From the NCBI RefSeq assembly GCF_003665095.1, contig NZ_RCHV01000002.1:3718001-3782000 (forward strand): a stretch of 64,000 nt of DNA, written 5' to 3'. The notes beneath the pieces are model-generated. The model was not told the origin of the DNA, did no database searches, and saw nothing but the letters and a program-made list of their open reading frames with translations. Source of the DNA: Streptomyces sp. Z26 (GTDB lineage Bacteria; Actinomycetota; Actinomycetes; Streptomycetales; Streptomycetaceae). Each line of letters starts with the position of its first letter. Position 1 is the first letter of the stretch. This document shows positions 16,183 through 25,824 of the stretch, piece after piece. The translations under genes and the position numbers were made by a program.

Positions 16183-16224
16183 CACGTCAGGCCGCCGCGG
16201 TGACCGCTGCGGCGGCCTGACGTG
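16183..16224 (+). terminator. hairpin terminator after tipA-like gene
   Basis: A perfect 16-bp stem CACGTCAGGCCGCCGC / GCGGCGGCCTGACGTG with a 10-nt loop, 7 bp past the stop codon. There is no U-tract, as is common in Streptomyces. Confidence 0.75.
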
Positions 16225-16430
16225 ACCACGCCCTCCGAGGGGCCCGTGCCGACCCGGCGCGGGCCCCTCAGGCGTGTCCAGGACAATCGACCTATGCTGC
16301 CGGGAGGCGCCGTTCTGTGAGGTAGATCGCCCTTTCCGGCCCCGGCGACCGGGAACGGCGGCCCCCGTGACCGGCGTTGTGGAACTCGGCGGCCGCGGTG
16401 GCCGGGCAGACGACCGAGAGCAGGAGGATA

Positions 16431-18074
16431 GTGGCCGGGGAGTCCAGAGCGAACGGGGTCGGCGCCGAGCAGGAGGCCGACGACGTCAGGCAGTTGTCGG
16501 ACGAGACGCACAGCGCGTTCGTCCGGCCGTCCGGCGTACCCGCGACGCACGCGTACGAGGAGGACCACCCCTCCTCGGAGTTCGCCGTACCGGAAGGGCT
16601 GCTCGCGTCGCCGCCCGCCGAGTTCGCCAACGCGTTCACGCCACCGGACGGCATCCCCGTGGGCGTGCTCGACAAGCCGGGCCTGCCGTGGCAGGACCGG
16701 ATGCGGACCATGATCCGCATGCCGCTGGCGGAGCGGCCCGCCCCGGAACGCGTCGGCCGTTCGGAGAACGAGGAGTCCGGGCCCCCCGTGCCCCGCGTGC
16801 TCGACCTGACGCTCCGTATCGGTGAGCTGCTGCTCGCGGGCGGCGAGGGCGCCGAGGACGTGGAGGCGGCGATGTTCGCCACGGCCCACGCGTTCGGCCT
16901 GGACCGCTGCGAGCCGACCGTCACGTTCACGCTGCTGTCCATCACCCACCAGCCGTCGCTGGTGGACGACCCGGTGACGCTCAGCCGTACCGTACGGCGC
17001 CGGGGCACCGACTACACCCGCCTGGCCGGCGTGTTCCGGCTGGTCACCGACATCACCAGCGGCGACCTCACGCTGGAGGAGTCCTACCGGCGGCTCGCCG
17101 ACATGCGGCGGAACAGGCACCCGTTCAGCAAGGGCGCGCTCTCCCTGGCCAGCGGTCTGCTGTCGGGCGCGGGCTCGGTGCTGGTCGGCGGCGACTGGAT
17201 GGTGTTCCTGCTGGCCGCCGCGGGCGCGATCCTCGGCGACCGGCTCGCGTGGTACTTCGCGGGGCGCGGGCTGCCGGAGTTCTACCAGTTCGTGGCCGCC
17301 GCGATGCCGCCCGCCGCCATAGGCGCCGCGGTGGTGCTCGCCGAGTCCGACGTGACCGGCGACCTCCTGGCGGGGGCGGTGATCACCGGCGGCCTGTACG
17401 CGCTGATCCCGGGCCGGGCCCTGGTCGCCGCGGTGCACGACGGGCTGACCGGCTTCTACATCACGGCCGCGGCCCGGCTGCTGGAGGCCGTGTACCTCAT
17501 CGTCGGCATCGTGTGCGGCGTCCTCATCGTGCTGTACGCCGCCGGTGAGCTGGGCGCCAGGCTGGACCCGGAGGCGCTGCACCACCAGCAGCGGGCGGAG
17601 ATCCAGCTGTTCGCGGCGATGCTGCTGGCGCTGGCGTTCTGCGTGCTGCTCCAGCAGGAGCGGCACACCGTGGTGCTGGCGACCCTGAACGGCGGTGTGG
17701 CCTGGCTGGTCTACGGCGCGATGCACGACGTCGGCAAGCTCGACCCGGTGGCCGCCACGTTCGCCGCCGCCGGGCTCGTGGGCCTCTTCGGGCAGTTGGC
17801 GTCGCGCTACCAGTTCGCGTCGTCGCTCCCGTACGTCACCGCGGCCATCGGGCCGCTCCTGCCGGGCAGCGCCACGTACTTCGGGCTGCTCAACATCGCG
17901 CAGGGCAACGTCGGTCCGGGCATCGAGAACATCGCCCGCGCCATCGCCCTCGCCCTGGCCATCGCCATCGGCGTGAACCTCGGCGGCGAGCTGGCGCGGC
18001 TGTTCATGAAGACGCCCGGTGTCGAGACCCCGCTCCCGGGCCGCCGCGCGGCGAAGCGCACGCGCGGCTTCTGA
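16431..18074 (+). CDS. ThrE-type threonine/serine exporter family protein (DUF1212)
   Basis: 547 residues. After a polar N-terminus of about 110 residues, the ThrE cytosolic domain carries the conserved LDLTLRIGELLLAGGEGAED and ALSLASGLLSGAGSVLVGGD. About ten membrane helices follow, for example WMVFLLAAAGAILGDRLAWY, ITAAARLLEAVYLIVGIVCG and ATFAAAGLVGLFGQLASRYQ, with PGRALVAAVHDGLTGFYI between the two halves (ThrE and ThrE_2). It probably exports small neutral amino acids by proton coupling. The GTG at 16431 follows CAGGAGGATA. Single gene between hairpins. The substrate is a family inference. Confidence 0.87.
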   Translation: MAGESRANGVGAEQEADDVRQLSDETHSAFVRPSGVPATHAYEEDHPSSEFAVPEGLLASPPAEFANAFTPPDGIPVGVLDKPGLPWQDRMRTMIRMPLAERPAPERVGRSENEESGPPVPRVLDLTLRIGELLLAGGEGAEDVEAAMFATAHAFGLDRCEPTVTFTLLSITHQPSLVDDPVTLSRTVRRRGTDYTRLAGVFRLVTDITSGDLTLEESYRRLADMRRNRHPFSKGALSLASGLLSGAGSVLVGGDWMVFLLAAAGAILGDRLAWYFAGRGLPEFYQFVAAAMPPAAIGAAVVLAESDVTGDLLAGAVITGGLYALIPGRALVAAVHDGLTGFYITAAARLLEAVYLIVGIVCGVLIVLYAAGELGARLDPEALHHQQRAEIQLFAAMLLALAFCVLLQQERHTVVLATLNGGVAWLVYGAMHDVGKLDPVAATFAAAGLVGLFGQLASRYQFASSLPYVTAAIGPLLPGSATYFGLLNIAQGNVGPGIENIARAIALALAIAIGVNLGGELARLFMKTPGVETPLPGRRAAKRTRGF

Positions 18075-18083
18075 CGGCGGGGT

Positions 18084-18109
18084 GTACGTACGGGGGCTTC
18101 CGTACGTAC
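18084..18109 (+). terminator. hairpin after thrE-like gene
   Basis: A perfect 10-bp stem GTACGTACGG / CCGTACGTAC with a 6-nt GGGCTT loop, 10 bp past the stop codon. Confidence 0.6.
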
Positions 18110-18386
18110 GCCCGCGTGCGGGGGCGTACGGCGCGGCGGGGCCCGTACGACCGTTCCTGGCCGGAAACGTACGGAAAAGCACGCGGAAAGTGCCCGTGCT
18201 GTCACCCACCGTCCGCAACGGGCGATTGGTCCCGACCAAGCCGTGCAAGGAGGGGTTGCGTACGCCCGTGCGTGGCTAGCATGGCGTCTCCCACGGGCGG
18301 TCCCGCCGACAGGCGGCGGCTCAGCCCCGGGGCGACACTTGAGCCACGAGTCGTCCGCGGACGGGACGGGACGGGAGGCCGGCACG
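18110..18386. other. leader of the SpoIIE-family gene
   Basis: About 280 bp without a convincing gene. TTGCGT (18256-18261) and TAGCAT (18277-18282) could be a promoter, but the 15-bp spacer is short. Earlier in-frame starts for the next gene (from 18243) fall here, but they lack conserved sequence. Confidence 0.35.
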
Positions 18387-20312
18387 GTGAACGGCGGCGG
18401 CAGCGGCGGGCGGCGCCGCTTCCGGTGGGCCCGGAGCCTCGGGCCGTTCCGACCGGGCCGCACGCCCGCACCCCCCGCCGACGACCACGACGCGCACGGC
18501 CGCGTCGCCTGGCTCAACGAGGCCGGGACCCGCATCGGCACCACCCTCGACCTGGAACGTACGGCGCAGGAACTGGCCGAGTTCGCCGTACCGCACCTCG
18601 CGGACGCCTGCGCCGTCGACCTGCTGGAGTCCGTCCTCCACGGCGAGGAGGGCGAGCGGTCCGGCGGCGGCATCCCGCCGATCCGGGCCATCGCCGTGCA
18701 CACCGTCGACGCCCTGCTGGACCTCGAACCGGACCCGATCGGCTCGCCCGCCGCCCACCCCGGCGCCCTCCTCACCGACCGCTGCCTGCGGGAACGCCGT
18801 TCGGTGCTCGTCAGCGGCATGACCGACGAGGACTTCCGGCGCGTCACGCCCACCCCGCGCCGCGCCGCGAAGATGCGCGCGAAGGGCGTCCACAGCTACA
18901 TGGCGGTGCCCCTGATGGCGCGCGGCGTGCTGCTCGGCACCGCCGACTTCGTACGGGCGGGCAGCAGCCCCCCGTTCACGCCCACCGACCTGGCGCTCGC
19001 GGAGCAACTCGCTTCGCGCGCCGCCGTGTTCATCGACAACGCACGCCTCTACGGCCGCGAGCGCGAACACGTCGTCTCCCTCCAGCGCAACCTCCTCCCG
19101 CGCGCCACCCCGCGCACCCCCGGCCTCGCCGTCTCCGCCTCGTACGCGCCCGCCGCCGACGCGCGGGGTGTCGGCGGTGACTGGTACGACGTGGTGGCGC
19201 TGCCCGGCGGGCGTACCGCCCTGGTCGTCGGCGACGTGATGGGCCACGGGCTGCCCGCCGCCGCCACGATGGGGCGGCTCCGCACGGTCGCGCGCACCCT
19301 GATGACGCTCGACATCGCGCCCGAACGCGTCCTCGCCAAGCTGGACCTGGCCACCCGCGACCTGGAGGACGACCAGGTCGCCACCTGCCTGTGCGCCGTC
19401 TACGACCCGGCGGACGCCGCGTACACCGTCGTCACCGCCGGGCACCCGCCGCCGCTCCTGGTGACGGCGGACGGCACCGCGTCGTACGTGGACCTGCCGG
19501 TAGGGGCGCCGCTCGGCGCGGGGGTCATCCCGTACGACGCCGTACGGCTGCCGGTGGCGGCGGGGAGCCGCGTGGTGCTGTACACGGACGGGCTGTTCAA
19601 GACGCGCGGCGACGACGTCGACGCGGAACTGGAGCGGCTGCGCGAGGCCGCCGCCGGGATGGGCCCGGCGCTGCTGGACTCGGGCGCGCTGATGTCCGCC
19701 GGGCAGGACGTGGACCGCCGCTTCGACGAGGCCGTGCTCATGGTCGCGGCGAGCGGCCCGGACCCGGGCCCGGGCGCGGACGGCACCGGCGACGACGCCC
19801 GCGAGGGGCGCGAAGCGCGCGGCGCGGACGGCGGGTTGCGCGTCTGGGAGCTGCCCTCGGACGGTACGGCGGCGGCCACGGCCCGCAAGCTGATCACCGA
19901 GCAGCTCGGGGACTGGGGCCTGGCCGACCTGGCCGACGTCACCGAACTCGTCGTCAGCGAACTGGTCGCCAACGCCCTGCGCTACGGCGACGGCCCCGGC
20001 ACCCTGCGCCTGCTGCGCGCCGACCGGCTGCTGGTCGAGGTCTCCGACACCGGGCCAGACCTGCCGCAGATCCAGCACGCGGACGCCCAGGACGAGGGCG
20101 GGCGGGGGCTCCAGCTCATCAACATGCTGTGCAGGCGCTGGGGTTCGTGCCGTACGCACACCGGAAAGGTCGTCTGGGCGGAGCAGGACATCCCGCACGC
20201 GCTCACGGCCGCCGCGGCGGCGCCGGCACCGGAACCCGACGAGCCGCGCGACCCCTCAGGGCCCGACGACGCGCCCCGCGCGCCCGCCGCGCCCGCGGGC
20301 GCGACCGGCTGA
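18387..20312 (+). CDS. GAF-SpoIIE phosphatase-HATPase regulator
   Basis: 641 residues with three domains. The GAF domain (about 35-230) starts LNEAGTRIGTTLDLERTAQE and includes GVHSYMAVPLMARGVLLGTA. A PP2C-type SpoIIE/RsbU phosphatase (about 245-440) has GGDWYDVVALPGGRTALVVG and DVMGHGLPAAATMGRLR, with metal-binding Asp residues, then VTAGHPPPLLV and VLYTDGLFKTR. The C-terminal RsbW-like ATPase (about 485-615) carries ELVVSELVANALRYGDGP and DEGGRGLQLINMLCRRWG. Such proteins combine phosphatase and kinase modules of the anti-anti-sigma switch; the GAF part is the likely sensor. Soluble. The GTG at 18387 follows GGGAGG. The gene is convergent with ppa. Confidence 0.9.
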   Translation: MNGGGSGGRRRFRWARSLGPFRPGRTPAPPADDHDAHGRVAWLNEAGTRIGTTLDLERTAQELAEFAVPHLADACAVDLLESVLHGEEGERSGGGIPPIRAIAVHTVDALLDLEPDPIGSPAAHPGALLTDRCLRERRSVLVSGMTDEDFRRVTPTPRRAAKMRAKGVHSYMAVPLMARGVLLGTADFVRAGSSPPFTPTDLALAEQLASRAAVFIDNARLYGREREHVVSLQRNLLPRATPRTPGLAVSASYAPAADARGVGGDWYDVVALPGGRTALVVGDVMGHGLPAAATMGRLRTVARTLMTLDIAPERVLAKLDLATRDLEDDQVATCLCAVYDPADAAYTVVTAGHPPPLLVTADGTASYVDLPVGAPLGAGVIPYDAVRLPVAAGSRVVLYTDGLFKTRGDDVDAELERLREAAAGMGPALLDSGALMSAGQDVDRRFDEAVLMVAASGPDPGPGADGTGDDAREGREARGADGGLRVWELPSDGTAAATARKLITEQLGDWGLADLADVTELVVSELVANALRYGDGPGTLRLLRADRLLVEVSDTGPDLPQIQHADAQDEGGRGLQLINMLCRRWGSCRTHTGKVVWAEQDIPHALTAAAAAPAPEPDEPRDPSGPDDAPRAPAAPAGATG

Positions 20313-20413
20313 CCCGGCCCCCGGGGACGGCGGGGGAACCGGGGAGGCCGGGCCACGGCGGGCCCGGCCCCCACCCGTACGGGCGCGCGTACGCACCCGG
20401 ACGCGCGTACGCG

Positions 20414-20908
20414 TCAGTGCGCGCCGCCCTGCGCCTCCAGGCGCTTCCGCGACGCCTCCACCTCGGCCTCGGCGTCGGAACGGCCGACCCAGTCGGCGCC
20501 CTCGACGGACTTGCCGGGCTCCAGGTCCTTGTAGACCTCGAAGAAGTGCTGGATCTCCAGCCGGTCGAACTCGCTCACGTGGTGGATGTCCCGCAGGTGC
20601 TCCATCCGCGGGTCCGACGACGGCACGCACAGCAGCTTGTCGTCGCCGCCCGCCTCGTCCGTCATGCGGAACATGCCGATGGCGCGGCACTTGATGATGC
20701 AGCCCGGGAACGTCGGCTCCTCCAACAGCACCAGCGCGTCCAGCGGATCGCCGTCCTCGCCCAGGGTGTTGTCGACGAAGCCGTAGTCGGCCGGGTACAC
20801 GGTCGAGGTGAAGAGGTGACGGTCCAGCCGGATGCGACCGGTCTCGTGGTCCACCTCGTACTTGTTCCGCGACCCCTTCGGGATCTCGATGACGACGTCG
20901 AACTCCAA
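20414..20908 (-). CDS. ppa: inorganic pyrophosphatase
   Basis: 164 residues, the usual length of family I hexameric pyrophosphatase. It has IPKGSRNKYEVDHETGRIRL, the YPADYGFVDNTLGEDGDPLD signature with its metal-binding Asp residues, then VGRSDAEAEVEASRKRLEAQ at the end. It hydrolyses PPi in the cytoplasm and drives biosynthesis. The start is taken as TTG at 20906-20908, giving LEFDVVIEIPKGS as in other Streptomyces proteins, with GGAGGAGCC directly upstream. An ATG 24 nt earlier would add eight atypical residues. It is divergent from the carboxypeptidase gene. Confidence 0.95.
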   Translation of the reverse strand: MEFDVVIEIPKGSRNKYEVDHETGRIRLDRHLFTSTVYPADYGFVDNTLGEDGDPLDALVLLEEPTFPGCIIKCRAIGMFRMTDEAGGDDKLLCVPSSDPRMEHLRDIHHVSEFDRLEIQHFFEVYKDLEPGKSVEGADWVGRSDAEAEVEASRKRLEAQGGAH

Positions 20909-20993
20909 GGGAGGCTCCTCCGTGATCAACACATGTTCTGGTGATTAAGTGTCCCCTACGCACGTGTGTGCTTGCGAAAGGGGCTGGTCCGAG

Positions 20994-22574
20994 GTGCGTG
21001 ACCGCGCGATCCGGGTAACCGCCGAGGCCGTCCGCCGACCCGTGCGACGGGTCCGGCGCCACTGGCGTACCGCGACACCGCAGCAGCGGCAGACCTGGCG
21101 GCTGGCGGCCGGTTCGGCCGCCGCCGGGCTCGCGGTCGCCGTCACGGTGGTGGCCGTGGCGGGACCGTGGGACCAGGGGCAGCGTACGGCCGAGCGGACG
21201 CGAGCGGTCGCCCGTGACGCGGGGAGTGGCGGGAACCACACCCCGGGGGACGTACGTCCCGCGCCGCGCGCCCCCGGCGTACTCACGGCGCTCGGCGGCG
21301 ACGGCGGGTCCGGTGACGGCTCCGACGACGGGTCCGACGGCGACGAGGCCGCCGGGAACGGCGCCGACAACGTGCCGCCGCCCACCCCCGACGGCCTCGC
21401 GGACGCCCTGCGCCCGCTGCTCAAGGACCCCGCGCTCGGCCCCGTGCGCAGCGCCTCCGTCCTCGACGTCGGCAGCGGACAGCAGCTGTTCGCCGCCGAC
21501 CCGACCCGCGCGGTCACCCCCGCCTCCACCGTCAAGCTGGCCACCGCCGTCGCCGCCCTGTCGGCGCGCGGCGCGGACCACCGGATCGCGACCCGGACCG
21601 TACGGGGGGACGGCGACAGCGTCGTCCTCGTCGGCGGCGGCGACCCGACGGTCACCGCCGAGGACCTGGACCGGCTGGCGGCGGCGACGGCCGAGAGCCT
21701 CAAGTCCGCGGCGGAGGAGGACGGCGAGGACGGCGCGAGGAAGGACGGCGCGGCCCGCCCCGAGGTCTCCGTCCGCTACGACACCAGCCGCTACACCGGC
21801 ACCACCCGCCACCCCCTCGGCCCGAACGAGAACCTCGCCCCCGTCACCCCGCTCATGGTCGACGAGGGCCGCCTCGACGACAGCACCCACGGCCCCGCCC
21901 CCCGCTCCACCGACCCCGCCGGGGACGCCGCCGAGGCGTTCGCGGACCGGCTCGCGAAGGAGGGCGTCGAGGTCACCGGCGAGCCGCGGAAGGCCGAAGC
22001 GCCCGCGAAGGCCGAGCAGTTGGCCGTCCACCGCTCCGCCCCGACGTCGTCGCTCGTCGAACGGATGCTGACCCACAGCGACAACGACATCGGCGAGGCC
22101 CTCGCCCGCCAGACCGCCCTCGCGGACGGCGCGCCCGCCGACTTCGACGGCGCGGGCGACGCCGTACGCGACCGGCTCGCGAAGCTCGGCCTCCCCGTGA
22201 AGGGCGCGAAGATCGTGGACGGCAGCGGCCTGGACCGTACGGGCAAGGTCCCGGCCGAGCTGCTGACCCGCGTCCTCGCGCTGGCCGCCGACCCCGACCG
22301 GCCCGAACTGCGCCCCGCCCTCACCGGCCTGCCCGTCGCGGGCTTCTCCGGCACCCTCGACCGCCGGTACGCGGACGCCGAGCGCGGCGCCGGGCTCGTA
22401 CGCGCCAAGACCGGCACGCTGACCGGCGTCAACACCCTGGCGGGCAGCGTCGTGGACGCGGACGGGCGACTGCTCGTCTTCGCGTTCATGACCACGGGCA
22501 CCACCGACCGCGAGGGCGCGCAGAAGGCGCTCGACAAGCTGGCGTCGTCCCTCGCCAACTGCGGCTGCCGCTGA
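20994..22574 (+). CDS. dacB: D-alanyl-D-alanine carboxypeptidase/endopeptidase (PBP4, family S13)
   Basis: 526 residues. After a basic N-terminus, the membrane anchor or signal is WRLAAGSAAAGLAVAVTVVA. A Gly/Asp-rich linker follows, then the penicillin-binding domain: the SxxK motif TPASTVKLATAV (nucleophile Ser178), the SxN motif in THSDNDIGEALAR, and the KTG motif in VRAKTGTLTGVNTLAGSV (Lys472). It trims or cleaves peptidoglycan cross-links outside the cell. GTG starts at 20949 and 20994 are both possible; the latter has the better membrane-anchor context. It lies upstream of the DUF2342-tilS-hpt-ftsH-folE run, a conserved actinobacterial gene order. Confidence 0.92.
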   Translation: MRDRAIRVTAEAVRRPVRRVRRHWRTATPQQRQTWRLAAGSAAAGLAVAVTVVAVAGPWDQGQRTAERTRAVARDAGSGGNHTPGDVRPAPRAPGVLTALGGDGGSGDGSDDGSDGDEAAGNGADNVPPPTPDGLADALRPLLKDPALGPVRSASVLDVGSGQQLFAADPTRAVTPASTVKLATAVAALSARGADHRIATRTVRGDGDSVVLVGGGDPTVTAEDLDRLAAATAESLKSAAEEDGEDGARKDGAARPEVSVRYDTSRYTGTTRHPLGPNENLAPVTPLMVDEGRLDDSTHGPAPRSTDPAGDAAEAFADRLAKEGVEVTGEPRKAEAPAKAEQLAVHRSAPTSSLVERMLTHSDNDIGEALARQTALADGAPADFDGAGDAVRDRLAKLGLPVKGAKIVDGSGLDRTGKVPAELLTRVLALAADPDRPELRPALTGLPVAGFSGTLDRRYADAERGAGLVRAKTGTLTGVNTLAGSVVDADGRLLVFAFMTTGTTDREGAQKALDKLASSLANCGCR

Positions 22575-22693
22575 CCCGCGCGCCCGTCCCGACCCGTTCC
22601 GTACGCCGCCGCACACCGGGCCGAGCCCCGGACCGTACGGCGGCGTACGGACGTCCGCTCCCGTCCGCACGCCGTGGCACGTACCGTGAAGTC

Positions 22694-23851
22694 ATGACGA
22701 GTCCCGGTGGTGTGGAGATGGTCGACTGGAACCTCGCGGTCGCGACCGCGACCCGACTCGTGCGGCCCGGTCCCGAGGTGACCCGGGAAGAGGCGCGCGC
22801 GGTCGTCGCGGAGCTGAGGCGGCACGCGAAGGCGTCCGAGGAGCACGTCCGCGCGTTCACCCGGCTCGAACCGCCCGCCGCGGACGCCGAGTCCGCGGCC
22901 CTCGGCGCCGGGACCCCGCCGCCGGTCCTGGTCGTCGACCGTACGGGCTGGGTGAAGGCGAACGTCGCGGGCTTCCGCGAGCTGCTGTCCCCGCTGCTCG
23001 GCAAGATGGAGGAACGCCGCGCCGGGACCCCCGGCGGCGCCGTGCTCGGCGCGGTCGGAGGCAAGGTGACGGGCGTCGAGGTCGGGATGCTGCTGTCGTT
23101 CCTGGCGTCGCGCGTGCTCGGCCAGTACGAGACGTTCGCCCCCGCCACCCGCGACCTGCCCGCGGCCTCCGACGGCGGCGGCCGGCTGCTGCTCGTCGCG
23201 CCGAACATCGTGCACGTGGAACGCGAACTCGAGGTCGACCCGCACGACTTCAGGCTCTGGGTGTGCCTGCACGAGGAGACGCACCGCACGCAGTTCACGG
23301 CCGTCCCGTGGCTGCGCGACCACATCCGCGGCGAGATCCACTCGTTCCTGGAGGAGACCGACGTCGACCCGTCGACCCTCCTGGAGCGGCTGCGCGAGGC
23401 CGCCCAGTCGCTGACCGGCGCCCGGCCCACGGGCGAGGAGGGCGAGCCGGAGGGCGAGCGCAGCCTCGTCGAGCTGGTGCAGACGCCCGCGCAGCGCGAG
23501 ATCCTCAACCGCCTCACCGCCGTGATGTCCCTCCTCGAAGGGCACGCCGACTACGTGATGGACGGCGTCGGCCCGCAGGTCGTCCCGTCGGTCGCGGAGA
23601 TCCGCGAGAAGTTCCAGCAGCGCCGCGCCAGCGGCGCGGGCCGCCTCGACCAGGCGCTGCGCAAACTCCTGGGCCTGGACGCGAAGTTGCGGCAGTACCG
23701 CGACGGGGAGCGGTTCGTACGGGCCGTGGTGGACGAGGTCGGCATGGACGGCTTCAACCGCGTCTGGACGTCACCGAACACCCTGCCGACGAAGGCAGAG
23801 ATCAGCGAGCCCGCCGACTGGATCGCGAGGATGCACCGAAAGGCGGGTTGA
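22694..23851 (+). CDS. zinc-dependent metalloprotease-like protein (DUF2342)
   Basis: 385 residues. The zinc motif HEETH (residues 193-197) is in LWVCLHEETHRTQFTAVPWL. An upstream ELEVDPHDFRLW, a middle GHADYVMDGVGPQVVPSVAE and a C-terminal NRVWTSPNTLPTKAEI complete the DUF2342 family features. The family is universal in Streptomyces and mycobacteria next to dacB and tilS. It is annotated as putative hydrolase or F420-associated protein, with no proven substrate. The ATG at 22694 is supported by family length. Cytoplasmic, with no signal peptide. Confidence 0.88.
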   Translation: MTSPGGVEMVDWNLAVATATRLVRPGPEVTREEARAVVAELRRHAKASEEHVRAFTRLEPPAADAESAALGAGTPPPVLVVDRTGWVKANVAGFRELLSPLLGKMEERRAGTPGGAVLGAVGGKVTGVEVGMLLSFLASRVLGQYETFAPATRDLPAASDGGGRLLLVAPNIVHVERELEVDPHDFRLWVCLHEETHRTQFTAVPWLRDHIRGEIHSFLEETDVDPSTLLERLREAAQSLTGARPTGEEGEPEGERSLVELVQTPAQREILNRLTAVMSLLEGHADYVMDGVGPQVVPSVAEIREKFQQRRASGAGRLDQALRKLLGLDAKLRQYRDGERFVRAVVDEVGMDGFNRVWTSPNTLPTKAEISEPADWIARMHRKAG

Positions 23852-23994
23852 TGCGGACGGGAAACCTCTCCAATCACCCATCCGAGGGACCGTGAGCGGC
23901 GGGCCAGCGTGCGATGCTCAGGGACGCAACCCGTCTCTGTCACCATCGACACACTCAGCGTGACCAACCCTCTCCCCGAGGAAGTGAATCGGAC

Positions 23995-25014
23995 ATGGGT
24001 CCCCATCCCGCGGTCGCCGCGATACGCCTGGCGGTCCGCCGCGTTCTCCACGACATCCTCAACGACCACCGCGCCCGTTCCACGGTGCCCGGCACCCCGC
24101 TCGCGCTCGTCGCCTGCTCCGGCGGCGCCGACTCCATGGCGCTCGCCTCCGCCGTCGCCTTCGAGGCCCCCCGTGTCGGCGTCCGCGTCGGCGGGGTGAC
24201 CGTCGACCACGGCCTCCAGGCCGGTTCCGCCGAGCGGTCCCTCGACGTCACCGCCCGGCTCGCCGCCCTCGGCTTCGACCCGGTCGAGAGCGTCACCGTG
24301 GCGGTGGGCCGCGAGGGCGGCCCCGAGGCCGCCGCCCGCGACGCGCGCTACGCCGCGCTGGACGCCGCCGCCGAGCGGCACGGCGCCGCCGCCGTCCTCC
24401 TCGGCCACACCCGCGACGACCAGGCCGAGACCGTCCTCCTGGGCCTCGCCCGCGGCTCCGGCACCCGCTCCCTCTCCGGCATGGCCGCCGTGTCCGGACC
24501 GCACGGCCGCTACCGCCGCCCCTTCCTCGCCGTCGACCGGCAGACCACCCGCCGCGCCTGCATGGTGCAGTCCCTCCCGGTCTGGGACGACCCGCACAAC
24601 GCCGACCCGGCGTACACCCGCTCCCGGGTCCGGCACGAGGCGCTGCCCATGCTGGAGAAGGCCCTCGGCAAGGGCGTCGTGGACGCCCTCGCCCGCACCG
24701 CCCAGCTCTCCCGCGACGACGCGGACGCCCTGGACGCCTGGACCGACGAGGCCGAGCGTTCCGTACGCGCCGACCCGGCGCTCCCCTGCGAGCTGGACAT
24801 CCCCCGGCTCCGCACCCTCCCACCCGCCGTGCGCAGGCGGGTCCTGCGCCGTACGGCCATCGCCGCGGGCGCCCCCGCCGGGTCGTTGTTCGCCCGGCAC
24901 ATCGAGGAGATGGACCGCCTGATCACCGCCTGGCGCGGCCAGCAGGCCATCAACCTGCCCGGCCGGGTGGAGGCCCTGCGGCGGAATGGCAGACTGGTCG
25001 TCCGGCAGAGCTGA
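23995..25014 (+). CDS. tilS: tRNA(Ile)-lysidine synthetase
   Basis: 339 residues. The PP-loop ATP motif is in LVACSGGADSMALASAVAFE (near residue 40), followed by VDHGLQAGSAERS, AAVLLGHTRDDQAETVLLGLARGSG split by the conserved His-Thr-Arg-Asp-Asp, and RRPFLAVDRQTTR. The enzyme joins lysine to C34 of the CAU-anticodon tRNA-Ile, changing its reading from AUG to AUA. It is essential. The ATG at 23995 follows GAGGAAGTG. The frame is open upstream but without conserved sequence. The C-terminal domain is short, as usual in actinobacteria. Confidence 0.95.
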   Translation: MGPHPAVAAIRLAVRRVLHDILNDHRARSTVPGTPLALVACSGGADSMALASAVAFEAPRVGVRVGGVTVDHGLQAGSAERSLDVTARLAALGFDPVESVTVAVGREGGPEAAARDARYAALDAAAERHGAAAVLLGHTRDDQAETVLLGLARGSGTRSLSGMAAVSGPHGRYRRPFLAVDRQTTRRACMVQSLPVWDDPHNADPAYTRSRVRHEALPMLEKALGKGVVDALARTAQLSRDDADALDAWTDEAERSVRADPALPCELDIPRLRTLPPAVRRRVLRRTAIAAGAPAGSLFARHIEEMDRLITAWRGQQAINLPGRVEALRRNGRLVVRQS

Positions 25015-25052
25015 CTGCGTCGGCGTACCGACTTCGAACGAGAGCGGCACGG

Positions 25053-25607
25053 GTGGACGAGAAAGACATGGGCACCGACCTGGAGTCGGTGCTCATCTCC
25101 AAGGAAGAGATCGACGCCAAGCTCGCGGAGCTGGCCGCCGAGATCGACGCCGAGTACGAGGGCGAGGACCTGCTCCTGGTCGGCGTCCTCAAGGGCGCGG
25201 TCATGGTGATGGCGGACCTGGCGCGCAGCCTGTCGAGCCCGGTCACCATGGACTGGATGGCCGTGTCGTCGTACGGCGCGGGCACCCAGTCGTCCGGGGT
25301 GGTGCGCATCCTCAAGGACCTGGACACGGACATCAAGGGACGGCACGTCCTGATCGTCGAGGACATCATCGACTCCGGTCTGACGCTGTCCTGGCTGCTG
25401 TCCAACCTGGGTTCGCGCGAGCCCGCTTCGCTGCGGGTCTGCACGCTGCTGCGGAAGCCGGACGCGGCGAAGGTGGCGATCGACGTGCGGTGGGTCGGCT
25501 TCGACATCCCCAACGAGTTCGTGATCGGTTACGGTCTCGACTACGCGGAGAAGTACCGGAACCTGCCGTTCGTGGCGACCCTCGCGCCCCACGTGTACGG
25601 CGGCTGA
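25053..25607 (+). CDS. hpt: hypoxanthine(-guanine) phosphoribosyltransferase
   Basis: 184 residues. The PRPP-binding motif is VLIVEDIIDSGLTLSWLL, preceded by LLVGVLKGAVMVMADLAR (PPi loop) and followed by the base-recognition region VRWVGFDIPNEFVIGYGLDY. It converts hypoxanthine or guanine plus PRPP to IMP/GMP in purine salvage. The start is GTG at 25053, 38 bp after tilS, so the two are probably co-transcribed. Length and order match the actinobacterial tilS-hpt-ftsH cluster. Confidence 0.96.
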   Translation: MDEKDMGTDLESVLISKEEIDAKLAELAAEIDAEYEGEDLLLVGVLKGAVMVMADLARSLSSPVTMDWMAVSSYGAGTQSSGVVRILKDLDTDIKGRHVLIVEDIIDSGLTLSWLLSNLGSREPASLRVCTLLRKPDAAKVAIDVRWVGFDIPNEFVIGYGLDYAEKYRNLPFVATLAPHVYGG

Positions 25608-25719
25608 GCGGGTCCGACGCGGGAGGGCCGCCCGTTCCGCGGGCGGCGTACGCGCGGATTCCCGGCGGACGGGAACGTACGGGACCCGCCCGCCGTTGGA
25701 CCGTGCGAGGGCGGGGAGG

Positions 25720-25750
25720 TTGACCGTCCTCGGCGGCGCCGGGCGACAAT
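25720..25750 (+). promoter_or_regulatory. candidate ftsH promoter
   Basis: TTGACC (25720-25725) and GACAAT (25745-25750) with a 19-bp spacer, about 75 bp before the ftsH start. The spacer is a little long. Confidence 0.35.
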
Positions 25751-25824
25751 GCTGGGGTACCGTCCGAAGGTCAGGCTTTTTCAACTCACTGTGGCAGGAG
25801 GGACGGGGCGCTCGCGCCCCGTGG

